Below are positions 42,707-51,473 of a stretch of DNA of 64,000 nucleotides, piece by piece. The notes under the pieces were generated by a model. The model had not been told where the DNA came from. It did no database searches and saw only the letters and a list, made by a program, of their open reading frames with translations. Within the stretch, counting starts at the first letter, position 1. Each line of letters opens with the position of its first letter. Origin of the DNA: JAVVHH01 sp963835135 (lineage in GTDB: Bacteria; Pseudomonadota; Alphaproteobacteria; Acetobacterales; Acetobacteraceae); assembly GCA_963835135.1 (NCBI GenBank), contig CAWIEF010000005.1, positions 620,001 through 684,000 on the forward strand, given 5' to 3'. A program made the position numbers and the translations under genes.

Positions 42707-43477
42707 GTGCCGAACAAGGTCAAACAAGCCTGGAGCGAAGGTAAGGCCACCATCAACGGCTGGCTCGCCATTCCCGATGGTTTCTGCGCCGAAGTCATGG
42801 CCCAAGCCGGGTGGGACAGCCTGACGGTCGACCTGCAGCACGGGGTGCAAGACTATCTCTCGATGGTCCGCTGCTTCCAGGCCATGCAGAGCCATCCCGT
42901 CCTCCCCATGGTCCGCGTCCCCTGGAACGAGCCGGGCATTATCGGCAAGGTGCTGGACGGCGGCGCCTACGGCGTGATCTGCCCGATGATCAACACGCCG
43001 GAGGAAGCCAAGCGCTTCATCTCGTATTGCAAGTATCCGCCCATGGGCGCCCGTTCGAACGGCCCCATCCGCGCCGGCATCTATGGCGCTGTCGGACCCG
43101 GCGGCGGCTACCAGGCGACCGCCAATGGCGAGACCCTCTGCATGCCGATGATCGAAACCCAACAGGCCATCGACAACCTCCCGGCGATCCTGGACACCCC
43201 CGGCATCGACGCGGTCTATATCGGCCCGTCCGACCTCGGCTTCTCGATGGGCCTGGTTCCCAAGCTCGACCGCGACGAGCCGCAGATCATGACGATCTAC
43301 GAGACGATCCTGAAGGAGACCAAGCAGCGCGGCTTGAAAGCCGGCATCCACTGCATGGCCCCTGCCTATGCCGCCAAGATGATCGACATGGGCTTTTCGA
43401 TGGTGACGCTCGGCAACGACAGCGGCATCCTGCTGACCGCTGCCACTGCCGCCGTCAAAGCCGCCCGCCGCCAGTAG
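42707..43477 (+). CDS. HpcH/HpaI-family class II aldolase
   Basis: 256 aa. DLQHG (catalytic His ~46), PMVRVPWNEP (Arg), metal ligands Glu in PMIETQQA and Asp in IGPSDLGFSMG. These pyruvate-type metal-dependent aldolases cleave 2-keto-3-deoxy or 4-hydroxy-2-keto acids such as 2-keto-3-deoxyglucarate or rhamnonate. GTG start at 42707 with GGAGG upstream. In the context of the UxaA-type dehydratase it probably performs the retro-aldol step. Confidence 0.9.
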   Translation: MPNKVKQAWSEGKATINGWLAIPDGFCAEVMAQAGWDSLTVDLQHGVQDYLSMVRCFQAMQSHPVLPMVRVPWNEPGIIGKVLDGGAYGVICPMINTPEEAKRFISYCKYPPMGARSNGPIRAGIYGAVGPGGGYQATANGETLCMPMIETQQAIDNLPAILDTPGIDAVYIGPSDLGFSMGLVPKLDRDEPQIMTIYETILKETKQRGLKAGIHCMAPAYAAKMIDMGFSMVTLGNDSGILLTAATAAVKAARRQ

Positions 43478-43496
43478 CACTCCCTCTTCTTCAAAA

Positions 43497-43517
43497 CCCT
43501 CTCCCGCCGGGAGAGGG
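43497..43517. repeat. Short palindromic repeat, copy 3
   Basis: CCCTCTCCC-GCC-GGGAGAGGG, followed by CAGGGTGAGGG. Same core and same downstream GGGTGAGGG as the copy at 31865. It separates the HpcH/HpaI and UxaA-type genes. Confidence 0.78.
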
Positions 43518-43563
43518 CAGGGTGAGGGCTTTCACGCCGAACTTTCAATAAACGTGAGTTCCC

Positions 43564-45081
43564 ATGACCCCCACCATCCGGCTTCACCCGACCGATCCCC
43601 TCGTCATCGCTCGCACGACGCTGCTCGAGCACACCGAGGTTGCTCCGGGCGTCGTGACCCGCACCCGCATCCCCGCCGGGCACAAGATCGCCACCCTCCC
43701 GATCGCGCCCGGCGCCCCCGTCCGCCGCTACGGCCAAATTATCGGCGTCGCCATCGCCGCCATCGCCCCCGGCGAGCATATCCACACCCACAACCTGGCC
43801 ATGGGCGACCACACCCAAGACTACGCCCCCGGGATCGACGCCCGCCCGACCCCGCGCGCCAATACTGAGCGCAGCTTCATGGGCATCCGTCGGCCGGACG
43901 GCCGGGTCGCCACCCGGAACTACATCGGCATCCTCACCTCGGTGAATTGCAGCGCGCATACCGCGGACCTCATCGCCCAGCAGTTCCGCCGCAATCCCAT
44001 TTCGGGTGACGACCCGCTCGCCGCCTGGCCGAACGTCGACGGCGTCGTTGCGCTGACTCATAAGACCGGTTGCGGCATGACGGATGGCGAACCGCTGCGC
44101 CTGCTGCGCCGCACGCTCGCCGGGTACGCCCGCCATGTGAACTTCTCGCACATCGTCGTCATCGGCCTCGGCTGCGAGGTCAATCAGCTTAGCGGCTTGC
44201 TTGAGGAGCAGAAACTCGCCGACCGCGTCCGCTCCATGGATATCCAGAGCATGGGCGGCATCCGCAAGACCGTCGAAGCTGGGATCGCCTTCGTCCGCGA
44301 GGTGCTCGACGAGGCCAACCGGGTGCAACGCGCCCCTGCGCCCGTCTCCGAGCTCACCATCGCGCTGCAATGCGGGGGCAGTGACGGGTATTCCGGCATC
44401 TCCGCCAACCCGGCCCTCGGCGCGGCCAGCGACCTGGTCGTCGCCCATGGCGGCGCCGTTATCCTGTCCGAGACCCCCGAGACCTATGGCGCCGAACACC
44501 TGCTCACGCGCCGCGCCGCATCACCCGAAACCGCCGACAAGCTGGTGGCGCTCATGCGGTGGTGGGAGCGCTACACCGAGCAGGAAGGCGCCGAGATGAA
44601 CGCCAACCCGAGCCCCGGCAACAAAGCGGGAGGGCTGACCACCATCCTGGAGAAATCCCTCGGCGCCATGGCGAAGGCCGGTACCACCAACCTCGTCGAC
44701 GTCATCGCGTATGCCGCGCCTGCAACGGCGCGTGGCTTCCTATTCATGGACACGCCGGGCTACGACCCGGTCGCCGCGACCGGCCAGGTTGCCGGCGGCG
44801 CCAATCTGGTGTGCTTCACCACCGGCCGCGGCAGCGTGTTCGGGTGCAAACCGGCCCCGTCGATCAAGCTGGCCACCAACACTCCGATGTATGAGCGCAT
44901 GGTCGACGACATGGACGTCAATTGTGGCACCATCCTGGAGGGTGCGGAAACGGTGCAGGAGTGCGGCGGCAGGATCTTCGATGCGATCCTCGCCACGGCC
45001 AGCGGGGCCAAGACCAAGAGCGAAGTCTTCGATGCCGGCACCGCCGAGTTCGCGCCCTGGATCATCGGCGCCACCATGTAG
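43564..45081 (+). CDS. UxaA/GarD-family sugar-acid dehydratase
   Basis: 505 aa. The N-terminal SAF domain (residues ~10-90) ends in PGEHIHTHNLAMGDH. The central and C-terminal catalytic part has GIRRPDGRVATRNYI, THKTGCGM, GLGCEVNQ, LQCGGSDGYSGISANPALG and MDVNCGTILEG. This is the altronate/galactarate dehydratase fusion, an iron-dependent enzyme removing water from aldonic or aldaric acids. The exact substrate cannot be read from sequence. Follows the aldolase genes on the same strand. Confidence 0.92.
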   Translation: MTPTIRLHPTDPLVIARTTLLEHTEVAPGVVTRTRIPAGHKIATLPIAPGAPVRRYGQIIGVAIAAIAPGEHIHTHNLAMGDHTQDYAPGIDARPTPRANTERSFMGIRRPDGRVATRNYIGILTSVNCSAHTADLIAQQFRRNPISGDDPLAAWPNVDGVVALTHKTGCGMTDGEPLRLLRRTLAGYARHVNFSHIVVIGLGCEVNQLSGLLEEQKLADRVRSMDIQSMGGIRKTVEAGIAFVREVLDEANRVQRAPAPVSELTIALQCGGSDGYSGISANPALGAASDLVVAHGGAVILSETPETYGAEHLLTRRAASPETADKLVALMRWWERYTEQEGAEMNANPSPGNKAGGLTTILEKSLGAMAKAGTTNLVDVIAYAAPATARGFLFMDTPGYDPVAATGQVAGGANLVCFTTGRGSVFGCKPAPSIKLATNTPMYERMVDDMDVNCGTILEGAETVQECGGRIFDAILATASGAKTKSEVFDAGTAEFAPWIIGATM

Positions 45082-45115
45082 GGCGTGCTTGCCGGCCTCG
45101 ACCCCGCATGGTGAA

Positions 45116-45136
45116 CTCCCCGATAAACCAGGGGAG
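45116..45136 (+). promoter_or_regulatory. Hairpin overlapping the ribosome site of the binding-protein gene
   Basis: CTCCCC (45116-45121) pairs with GGGGAG (45131-45136) across a nine-base loop. The 3' arm overlaps the GGGGAGGAAGG ribosome-binding region 9-14 bases before the ATG at 45145, so it could dampen translation. Confidence 0.35.
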
Positions 45137-45144
45137 GAAGGCCA

Positions 45145-46719
45145 ATGCGCCGACGCGAATTGCTTCAGGGCGCGGCGGCCGTGGCGCTCGCCGCGCCGGC
45201 GGTGGCCCAGCCGGCCAAAGCCGCGACGTTGCGGTTCGTCCCGCAAGCTAACCTCACCCTGCTCGACCCGGTGTTCACCACCGCCACCGTGACGTCCAAC
45301 CACGGCTACTACGTCTTCGATACGCTCTATTCCAGCGGCCCCGACGGTGTCGCCCATCCGCAAATGGCCGAAGGGCATACGATTTCGGACGACAAGCGCA
45401 CGTGGCGCATCCGCCTGCGCGACGGCCTCAGCTTCCACGACGGCGAGCCCGTCCGCGCGTCGGACTGCATCGCCAGCATCAAGCGCTGGAGCGTGCGCGA
45501 TGGGTTCGGCCAACTCCTCGCGGCAGCCGTCGACACCTACGAAGCGGGCGACGACCGCACCATCGTCGTCAAGCTGAAACGGCCGTTCCCGCTGTTGCCG
45601 ACCGCGCTCGGCAAGGCGGATTCAGCGGTGCCGTTCATCTTCCCCGAGCGCCTCGCCGCGTCCGCTCCGGACAAGCCGGTCACCGAGATGGTCGGCTCCG
45701 GCCCGTATCGCTTCAACACGGCCGAATACGTGTCGGGCAGCCGCGTCGTGTACGACCGGTTCGACCGATACGTCTCCCGGCAGGAGCCGGCCGTGTGGGC
45801 CACCGGCGCCAAGCAGGCGTTCTATCCGCGGATCGAATGGAACATCATCCCCGATGGCGCGACCGCCAGTTCCGCCCTGCTGAACAACGAGGTCGACTGG
45901 TGGGAGCAGCCGCTGGCCGACCTCCTGCCGCTGCTCGCGCGTGACCCGAACATCGTGCTCCAGGTCGATCAACCCTGGGGGCGGATGTCGGAGCTGGTCC
46001 TCAACCAGCTGCAGCCGCCCTTCGACGACGTCCGCGTCCGCCGGGCAGTGATGATGGGCGTTCGGCAGGAAGACTACATGCGCGCGACGTTCGGCGACGA
46101 TCAGTCGCTCTGGCGGGTCACGAAGGACGAGTTCCCGTTCGGGACGCCATACTACTCGGGCGCGGATGCCGGGCTCATGCAGGGCGACACTGCGCTCGCG
46201 GCCAAGATGCTGAAAGACTCGGGCTATGCCGGGCAGAAAGTCGTCGTCATCAACCCGACCGACTTCCCGGTGATCCATCCGATTGGCCTGGTCACCGCTG
46301 ACGCGCTGACAAAGATCGGCATGAACGTCGACCTGCAAGAGACTGATTGGGGCTCCGTGGTGCAGCGCCGATCGTCCATGCAGCCGGTCGACAAAGGCGG
46401 CTGGAGCGTCTTCCACACGTTCTCGTCGGCCACCGTGATGAGTTCGCCCGCGACGCATCCGCTGCTGAGCGGCCGGGGCAAGCAGGGCTGGTTCGGCTGG
46501 TGGTCGAACGCCGAGGCGATGGCGCTGACCGACGAGTGGCTGAACGCGCCGGACGCCGACGCCCAAGCCAAGGCGGCCAAGGCGCTGTCCCACGTCGCGA
46601 TGGCCGATGCGGGCGCGATCCTCGTCGGCCAGTACTATGGCCGAACCGCGTTCCGCACAGCGATCACCGGCGTGCTGCAGGGCGTGTCTCCCTACCCCTG
46701 GAACGTCCGTCCGGCGTGA
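45145..46719 (+). CDS. ABC transporter substrate-binding protein, family 5
   Basis: 524 aa periplasmic binding protein of the peptide/nickel (DppA/OppA) family. Tat-type signal MRRRELLQGAAAVALAAPAVAQ. Conserved WRIRLRDGLSFHDGEPVRASDCIASIKRW and NKPFDDVRVRRAV-like stretch (LQPPFDDVRVRRAVMMG). Cognate permease and ATPase genes are not in the window. Its place after the dehydratase suggests uptake of an organic acid or oligopeptide-like substrate for that pathway (inference). Confidence 0.9.
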   Translation: MRRRELLQGAAAVALAAPAVAQPAKAATLRFVPQANLTLLDPVFTTATVTSNHGYYVFDTLYSSGPDGVAHPQMAEGHTISDDKRTWRIRLRDGLSFHDGEPVRASDCIASIKRWSVRDGFGQLLAAAVDTYEAGDDRTIVVKLKRPFPLLPTALGKADSAVPFIFPERLAASAPDKPVTEMVGSGPYRFNTAEYVSGSRVVYDRFDRYVSRQEPAVWATGAKQAFYPRIEWNIIPDGATASSALLNNEVDWWEQPLADLLPLLARDPNIVLQVDQPWGRMSELVLNQLQPPFDDVRVRRAVMMGVRQEDYMRATFGDDQSLWRVTKDEFPFGTPYYSGADAGLMQGDTALAAKMLKDSGYAGQKVVVINPTDFPVIHPIGLVTADALTKIGMNVDLQETDWGSVVQRRSSMQPVDKGGWSVFHTFSSATVMSSPATHPLLSGRGKQGWFGWWSNAEAMALTDEWLNAPDADAQAKAAKALSHVAMADAGAILVGQYYGRTAFRTAITGVLQGVSPYPWNVRPA

Positions 46720-46750
46720 CACCGGCCGAGGCGCATGGGATGGTCCAGGG

Positions 46751-47761
46751 ATGGATGTGCGACATGCCTTGCTCGCCGCTGCCGGCCAGGTGCCGTGGCT
46801 GCGGCGGCTCCTCGATGCGCGCGAGCAGCTCGGGGACGAGCGCGAACGGTTTGCCGCCGAGCGCCAGAGCCTGATCGCCGGCCGCGACGACCTCCGCCGG
46901 CAGGTCGACCGCCTCGAGCAGCTGAACCGGTTCGTGCCGCCCGGGCACTTCTACTCGCCGATCCCGGCGCTGGACGACATCGTCCGCGATCAGGCGCGCC
47001 TGTTTCCGAGCCCTCCGCCGAGGACGCTACCCGGCATCGACCTGCGCGAAGCCGAGCAATTGGCCCTTTTGGCGGAGTGTGTCCCGTTCTACGCCGAGCT
47101 TCCGTTCACGCCCCAGCCGAGTCCCGGCCTGCGCTACCATTTCGAGAACGGCGCCTATTCCTATGCCGACGCGATCTTCCTCTATGCCATGCTGCGCCGG
47201 CTGCGCCCGCGCCGGGTCATCGAGATCGGATCGGGCTATTCCTCGTGCGTCACGCTCGACACCAACGCCATGTTCCTCGGCAACACGGCCGAGACAACCT
47301 TCATCGATCCCTACCCGGAGCTGCTTCAATCCCTGTTGCAGCCCGGCGATGCCGGCCGGATCCGCATCCTGCCGGACCGCCTGCAAGACGTCCCGCTCGA
47401 GCTGTTCGCCACGCTCGGAGCGGGCGACATCCTGTTCATCGATTCCACCCATGTCGCCAAGATCGGCAGCGACGTGATCACCGTGTTCGACCGCATCCTG
47501 CCCTCGCTGCAGCCGGGCGTCGTCGTGCATTTCCACGACATCTTCTACCCGTTCGAGTATCCGCGCTATTGGCTGGAAGAGGGCCGCGCCTGGAACGAAG
47601 CCTACATGCTGCGAGCCTTTCTCCAGTACAACGCGGCCTTCGATATCGAGATCTGGAACCACTTCCTCTGGACCTTCCATCGGCCCTTGTTGCTCGAGCA
47701 GATGCCACTGTGCGACCGGAATCCCGGCGCCAGCGTTTGGCTGCGGGTGAAGCAGCGCTAG
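46751..47761 (+). CDS. Class I SAM-dependent methyltransferase
   Basis: 336 aa. N-terminal helical/coiled region (~residues 15-60, Glu/Arg rich), then a Rossmann domain with VIEIGSGYSSCVTLD (SAM loop), TFIDPYPE (acidic ribose ligand) and DILFIDSTHVAKIGSD. C-terminal VVHFHDIFYPFEYP and WNHFLWTFHRPLL. It resembles glycan- or antibiotic-cluster methyltransferases (Methyltransf_24 type). Start ATG 46751; an earlier frame opening overlaps the binding-protein gene. Its stop overlaps the convergent exporter's stop by four bases. Confidence 0.78.
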   Translation: MDVRHALLAAAGQVPWLRRLLDAREQLGDERERFAAERQSLIAGRDDLRRQVDRLEQLNRFVPPGHFYSPIPALDDIVRDQARLFPSPPPRTLPGIDLREAEQLALLAECVPFYAELPFTPQPSPGLRYHFENGAYSYADAIFLYAMLRRLRPRRVIEIGSGYSSCVTLDTNAMFLGNTAETTFIDPYPELLQSLLQPGDAGRIRILPDRLQDVPLELFATLGAGDILFIDSTHVAKIGSDVITVFDRILPSLQPGVVVHFHDIFYPFEYPRYWLEEGRAWNEAYMLRAFLQYNAAFDIEIWNHFLWTFHRPLLLEQMPLCDRNPGASVWLRVKQR

Positions 47762-49275
47762 TGCGCGATCTCACGCGACACCGTAGCGCCGGAGCGTAGC
47801 TGAACGTCTTCCATCACCGCCGCGATCACCACCGCCACCATCAGCAGCCCGAGGCAGACGCCGAAGGCCAGCCCGAACCCATTCGCCAGCGCCACGCGCG
47901 CCTGCATCAGCTGGGCGGTCGCGCCGCCGCCGCCGCGCAGCGATCCCAGATCGATCGGCGGCAATCCGGCCGAGCTCAGCCCCTCGTTGAACCGCGCCGC
48001 CAACAGCGACCCCACGATCGTGCTGCCGAACGCGCCGCCCATCGAGCGCAGGAACAGCAGCGACCCGGTCGCGGCGCCCACGTCCCGCCGCTCCGCCGCG
48101 TTCTGGACCTGCATCAGCACGCTCGGCATGGTCACGCCGATCCCGAGCCCGAGCATCGCCGACATCGGCAACACCACCCACAGCACGCCGGCCGTCGCCT
48201 GCAGCATCAATCCAGCCAAGCCGACGACGCAGCATCCCAGCCCGGCCAACACGATCCCCTTTGTCCGCCCCAAGCGGCGCGCCAGCTGGCCACCGACGAA
48301 CGCGCCTACCACGCTCGACGCGAGAAACGGCATCACCAGCAAGCCGGACGTCTCCGCGTCGAACACGAGCACGAGCTGAAAGAACAGCGGCAGCAGGAAC
48401 GTCGCCCCGAACAGGCCGAGGGACGTGAAGAACGCGATCAGCACTCCGCAGAGAAACGTTGGGTTTGAGAAGAGGCGGGGCGGCAGCACCGGGTCGACCG
48501 CCCGCCGCTCCTGCCACACCAAGGCAGCCAGCATCAGCACCCCCGCCGTGCCCAATGCCGCGACCGGACCGGACGCCCACGGCAGTTCCACTCCGCCCCA
48601 GCTCAGCATCAGCAGCAGGGAGGTGACGCATCCGACCAGCAACGCCGACCCGGCGAAATCGATCCGCACCTCCCGCTTGTGGGTCTTGATCATGCGCAGC
48701 GCCCGATCGCACAGCACGAGCGCGACCAGCCCGATCGGCAGGTTGGCCCAGAAGATCCAGCGCCACGACAGGTGGTCCGTCACCCACCCGCCCACGATGG
48801 GACCGGCGATCGACGACACACCCCACATCGAGGCCATGTAGCCCTGGTATCGCCCGCGTTCCCGCGGCGCGACCACGTCGGCGATGGACGCCTGCGCCAT
48901 CGACATCAGCCCGGCCCCGCCGAGCCCCTGCACGGCCCGCGCCACGATCAACTGCGGCAGCGTCTGCGCGAAGCCGCAGGCCAGGCTGGCGAGGATGAAG
49001 ACGATCAAGCTCGGGATCAGCAGCGCCCGACGGCCCCAGATGTCCGACAGCTTGCCGATGATCGGCGTCGCCGCGGTCGAGGTCAGCAGATAGGCCGTAA
49101 CGATCCAGGCCAGATGCCCGAACGCGTTGAGATCCGCCGCGATCGCCGGCACGGCGGGAATGATGACGGTCTGGTCCAGCGAGGACAGGAAGATGCAGAG
49201 CATGATCCCGGTGATCACCCGCAGGATCTGCTGATGCGTGTATCCGGGGATGTCGGTCTGCACGGGGTCGGCCAT
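47758..49275 (-). CDS. DHA2-family (14-TM) MFS drug exporter
   Basis: 505 aa with about 14 membrane segments. SLDQTVIIPAVPAIAADL is motif D1 of the QacA/EmrB family; LSDIWGRRALLIPSL is the loop 2-3 motif A; GGWVTDHLSWRWIFWANLPIG is motif C. Likely proton-driven drug or metabolite export. No EmrA-type adaptor or regulator gene is adjacent. Confidence 0.92.
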   Translation of the reverse strand: MADPVQTDIPGYTHQQILRVITGIMLCIFLSSLDQTVIIPAVPAIAADLNAFGHLAWIVTAYLLTSTAATPIIGKLSDIWGRRALLIPSLIVFILASLACGFAQTLPQLIVARAVQGLGGAGLMSMAQASIADVVAPRERGRYQGYMASMWGVSSIAGPIVGGWVTDHLSWRWIFWANLPIGLVALVLCDRALRMIKTHKREVRIDFAGSALLVGCVTSLLLMLSWGGVELPWASGPVAALGTAGVLMLAALVWQERRAVDPVLPPRLFSNPTFLCGVLIAFFTSLGLFGATFLLPLFFQLVLVFDAETSGLLVMPFLASSVVGAFVGGQLARRLGRTKGIVLAGLGCCVVGLAGLMLQATAGVLWVVLPMSAMLGLGIGVTMPSVLMQVQNAAERRDVGAATGSLLFLRSMGGAFGSTIVGSLLAARFNEGLSSAGLPPIDLGSLRGGGGATAQLMQARVALANGFGLAFGVCLGLLMVAVVIAAVMEDVQLRSGATVSREIAH

Positions 49276-49305
49276 GGGTTTTACTACGCCCCAGGGCGAG
49301 CGGCG

Positions 49306-50385
49306 TCAGCCCTTCATGGCCAGCTCGGACCGGAACAGCGCGTCCACCACCACCGCACGCTGCGCATACGTGTGGTCCCTGACGATCCGGACCCGGGCTG
49401 CCGCCCCGATCGCACTGGCGCGCTCCGGCGTCAGGCGTCGAAGATGCGCCGCCACGTCATGCCCGTCGCGGGCGACCAGCACCTCGCGCTCCGGCTCCAG
49501 GAACAACTCGATGCCGTCCCAGGCGTCGGTGATCAGGCAAGCCCCTGCCCCGGCCGCCTCGAACACGCGGGTCGCGGGCGAGTAGCCCACCGCGGCCATG
49601 CTGTCCCGCGCGACGTTCAATACCGCCGCAGCCGAGCAGTTGAACGCATTGTGGTCCGCCGTGCCCACGTGCCCGATCGCGCGCACGTTGGGCGGCATCG
49701 CCTTGTCATGCCACCCGTTGCCGCCGAGCAGGAAGGACCGCTCTGGCGCGAGCGACGCGGCCTGCAGGAAGAACGCCTCCACCCGTGCTTCACGGTCCGG
49801 CAGCCGGTTGGCCAGGAAGGCGAGGTCGGCGGCAAAGCGTGGCTGCGCTGGAACCGGATGGTGAGTGGCCGGGTCCAGCGCGTTGTAGACCGGCACGCAG
49901 CGCCGGGCGCCGAAGCCGTGATAAGCGTCGACGACGGGAGGCCCGCCGCCATAGGTCAGCACCAAGTCGAGCTGCGGCAACGCGGCGCGCAGAACATGCC
50001 CGGGCTCGCTCCGCAGCGCATCGAGCGTAGCGGCGGCGTCCACGTCCCAGAACAGCTTCAGCGCGTTCGGGCGCGCCTTGTTTAGAATGCCGGCAAGCAG
50101 TTCGTCGTCGAACACGCCGACGCCACTGGCCTTGACGACGATGTCGGCCGAGCGCGCCTCGTTCAGCACCGAGCGGAGCCCGTCCATCGTTGCGGGATAG
50201 ACGACGACGCGGGCGTAGTCCGGCGGGTCGATGTCGCGATGGCTCTGCCGGTCGAACGCGTCGGGTTCATAGAAGGTGATCGAGTAACCGAGTGGCGCGA
50301 GCGCGGAGAGGATGCCGCGGTAATAGGTCGCCGCGCCGTTCCAATAGGACGACAGCACACTGGATCCGTAGAAGGCGATTCGCAT
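49306..50385 (-). CDS. CgeB-like glycosyltransferase
   Basis: 359 aa. MRIAFYGSSVLSSYWNGAATYYRG start; the C-terminal half has SFLLGGNGWHD, then YSPATRVFEAAGAGACLITDAWDG and VLVARDGHDVAAHLR, the GT-B nucleotide-sugar region of CgeB/spore-maturation-type enzymes. Last gene of the six-gene glycan operon; its ATG shares a base with the upstream stop (TGATG). The sugar and acceptor are unknown. Confidence 0.85.
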   Translation of the reverse strand: MRIAFYGSSVLSSYWNGAATYYRGILSALAPLGYSITFYEPDAFDRQSHRDIDPPDYARVVVYPATMDGLRSVLNEARSADIVVKASGVGVFDDELLAGILNKARPNALKLFWDVDAAATLDALRSEPGHVLRAALPQLDLVLTYGGGPPVVDAYHGFGARRCVPVYNALDPATHHPVPAQPRFAADLAFLANRLPDREARVEAFFLQAASLAPERSFLLGGNGWHDKAMPPNVRAIGHVGTADHNAFNCSAAAVLNVARDSMAAVGYSPATRVFEAAGAGACLITDAWDGIELFLEPEREVLVARDGHDVAAHLRRLTPERASAIGAAARVRIVRDHTYAQRAVVVDALFRSELAMKG

Positions 50386-51473
50386 CAGGCTCTCAGTTGC
50401 TCGACGATACCGAGCAGTTCCTGCACGCGTGCGGCGCAAGTATGGCGCGCACGGATGGTCGCGAGGCCATGGGCGGCCAGGCTGGCGCGGAGGCCGGGCT
50501 CATGACGCAGCCGCGCGAGTTGCCGGGTCATCTCGGCGCCGTCCCGCGCGACGAGGAAGTCCTCCCCCGGGGTGAACAGGCCCTCGGCGTCGTCCCACGG
50601 CGCGGACACCAGCGGGACGCCGCAGGCGAGCGCTTCGAAGACGCGGATGGTCGGAATGCCTGGCAATTGGCGCGCGTAGTAGCGGCGCGGCACATGGACG
50701 GTGAGGAGATGCCGCGCGAACACCTCCGGGGCCTGGTGGTTCGGCAGCCAGCCTCGGTAAGCGGCGCCATACTGATCGAGCAACGCGCGTGCCTCGGCCG
50801 GGTAGCGCACGCCATGGACCGTGAGCGCGAGATGCTCGGCCGCGGCCGGACGCAGCAGGAACTCCTCGAGTTCCGCGGTACGCTCGCCATCTCCCCAATT
50901 GCCGATCCAGACCGCGCCGGTGCGCTCGCCCTCCTGGGCCGGCGGATGGAATTGTCGGATGTCCGCCGCCTCGTGCCAGATGAAGGCCCGGTCGCCCCAG
51001 CCCCAACCGCGATAGATGTCGGCCAGGGTGCGCCCGAACGCGAGCACGCCATCATACCCGTCCAGATCGTAGGCCCGCATCGCCTCTGGATCACTCACCG
51101 CTCGATGGTGCGTGTCGTGGAACAGCAGGATGAACCGCCCGGTTCCACGCCGCAGGGCCCCGAGCTGGGCGACGAGCGCCGGGTCCGTCCATTCGTGCAC
51201 CAGGACGAGGTCGGCGCCGTCGACCAGCGCGGCCGGGTCATCGTTTTCGGCGAAATGGCCGGCGCGCAGTTCGGGATAGGCCTCATGCCACGACTCTGCC
51301 GCCTCCGGACCGGCGTCGCGCAGCAGGTTCTCGCGGCTCCAACTCGTCTCCGGCTCGAGTGAGACCACGTCGTGCCCGGCTGCCATCAGTTCCCGCAACA
51401 CGCCACGCAGGAAGTGCGCATTGCCATGGTTCCAGCACGACGACAGCGCGTGGCTGAAGTAGACGACCCGCAT
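50385..51473 (-). CDS. CgeB-like glycosyltransferase
   Basis: 362 aa GT-B enzyme. MRVVYFSHALSSCWNHGNAHFLRG N-terminus, VWIGNWGDGERTAELEEFLL, then PTIRVFEALACGVPLVSAPWDD and FLVARDGAEMTRQL. It is a distant paralogue of the next gene downstream (49306-50385), with the same overall layout. Joined at both ends by TGATG overlaps. Probably adds a sugar in the same surface polymer. Confidence 0.85.
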   Translation of the reverse strand: MRVVYFSHALSSCWNHGNAHFLRGVLRELMAAGHDVVSLEPETSWSRENLLRDAGPEAAESWHEAYPELRAGHFAENDDPAALVDGADLVLVHEWTDPALVAQLGALRRGTGRFILLFHDTHHRAVSDPEAMRAYDLDGYDGVLAFGRTLADIYRGWGWGDRAFIWHEAADIRQFHPPAQEGERTGAVWIGNWGDGERTAELEEFLLRPAAAEHLALTVHGVRYPAEARALLDQYGAAYRGWLPNHQAPEVFARHLLTVHVPRRYYARQLPGIPTIRVFEALACGVPLVSAPWDDAEGLFTPGEDFLVARDGAEMTRQLARLRHEPGLRASLAAHGLATIRARHTCAARVQELLGIVEQLRA

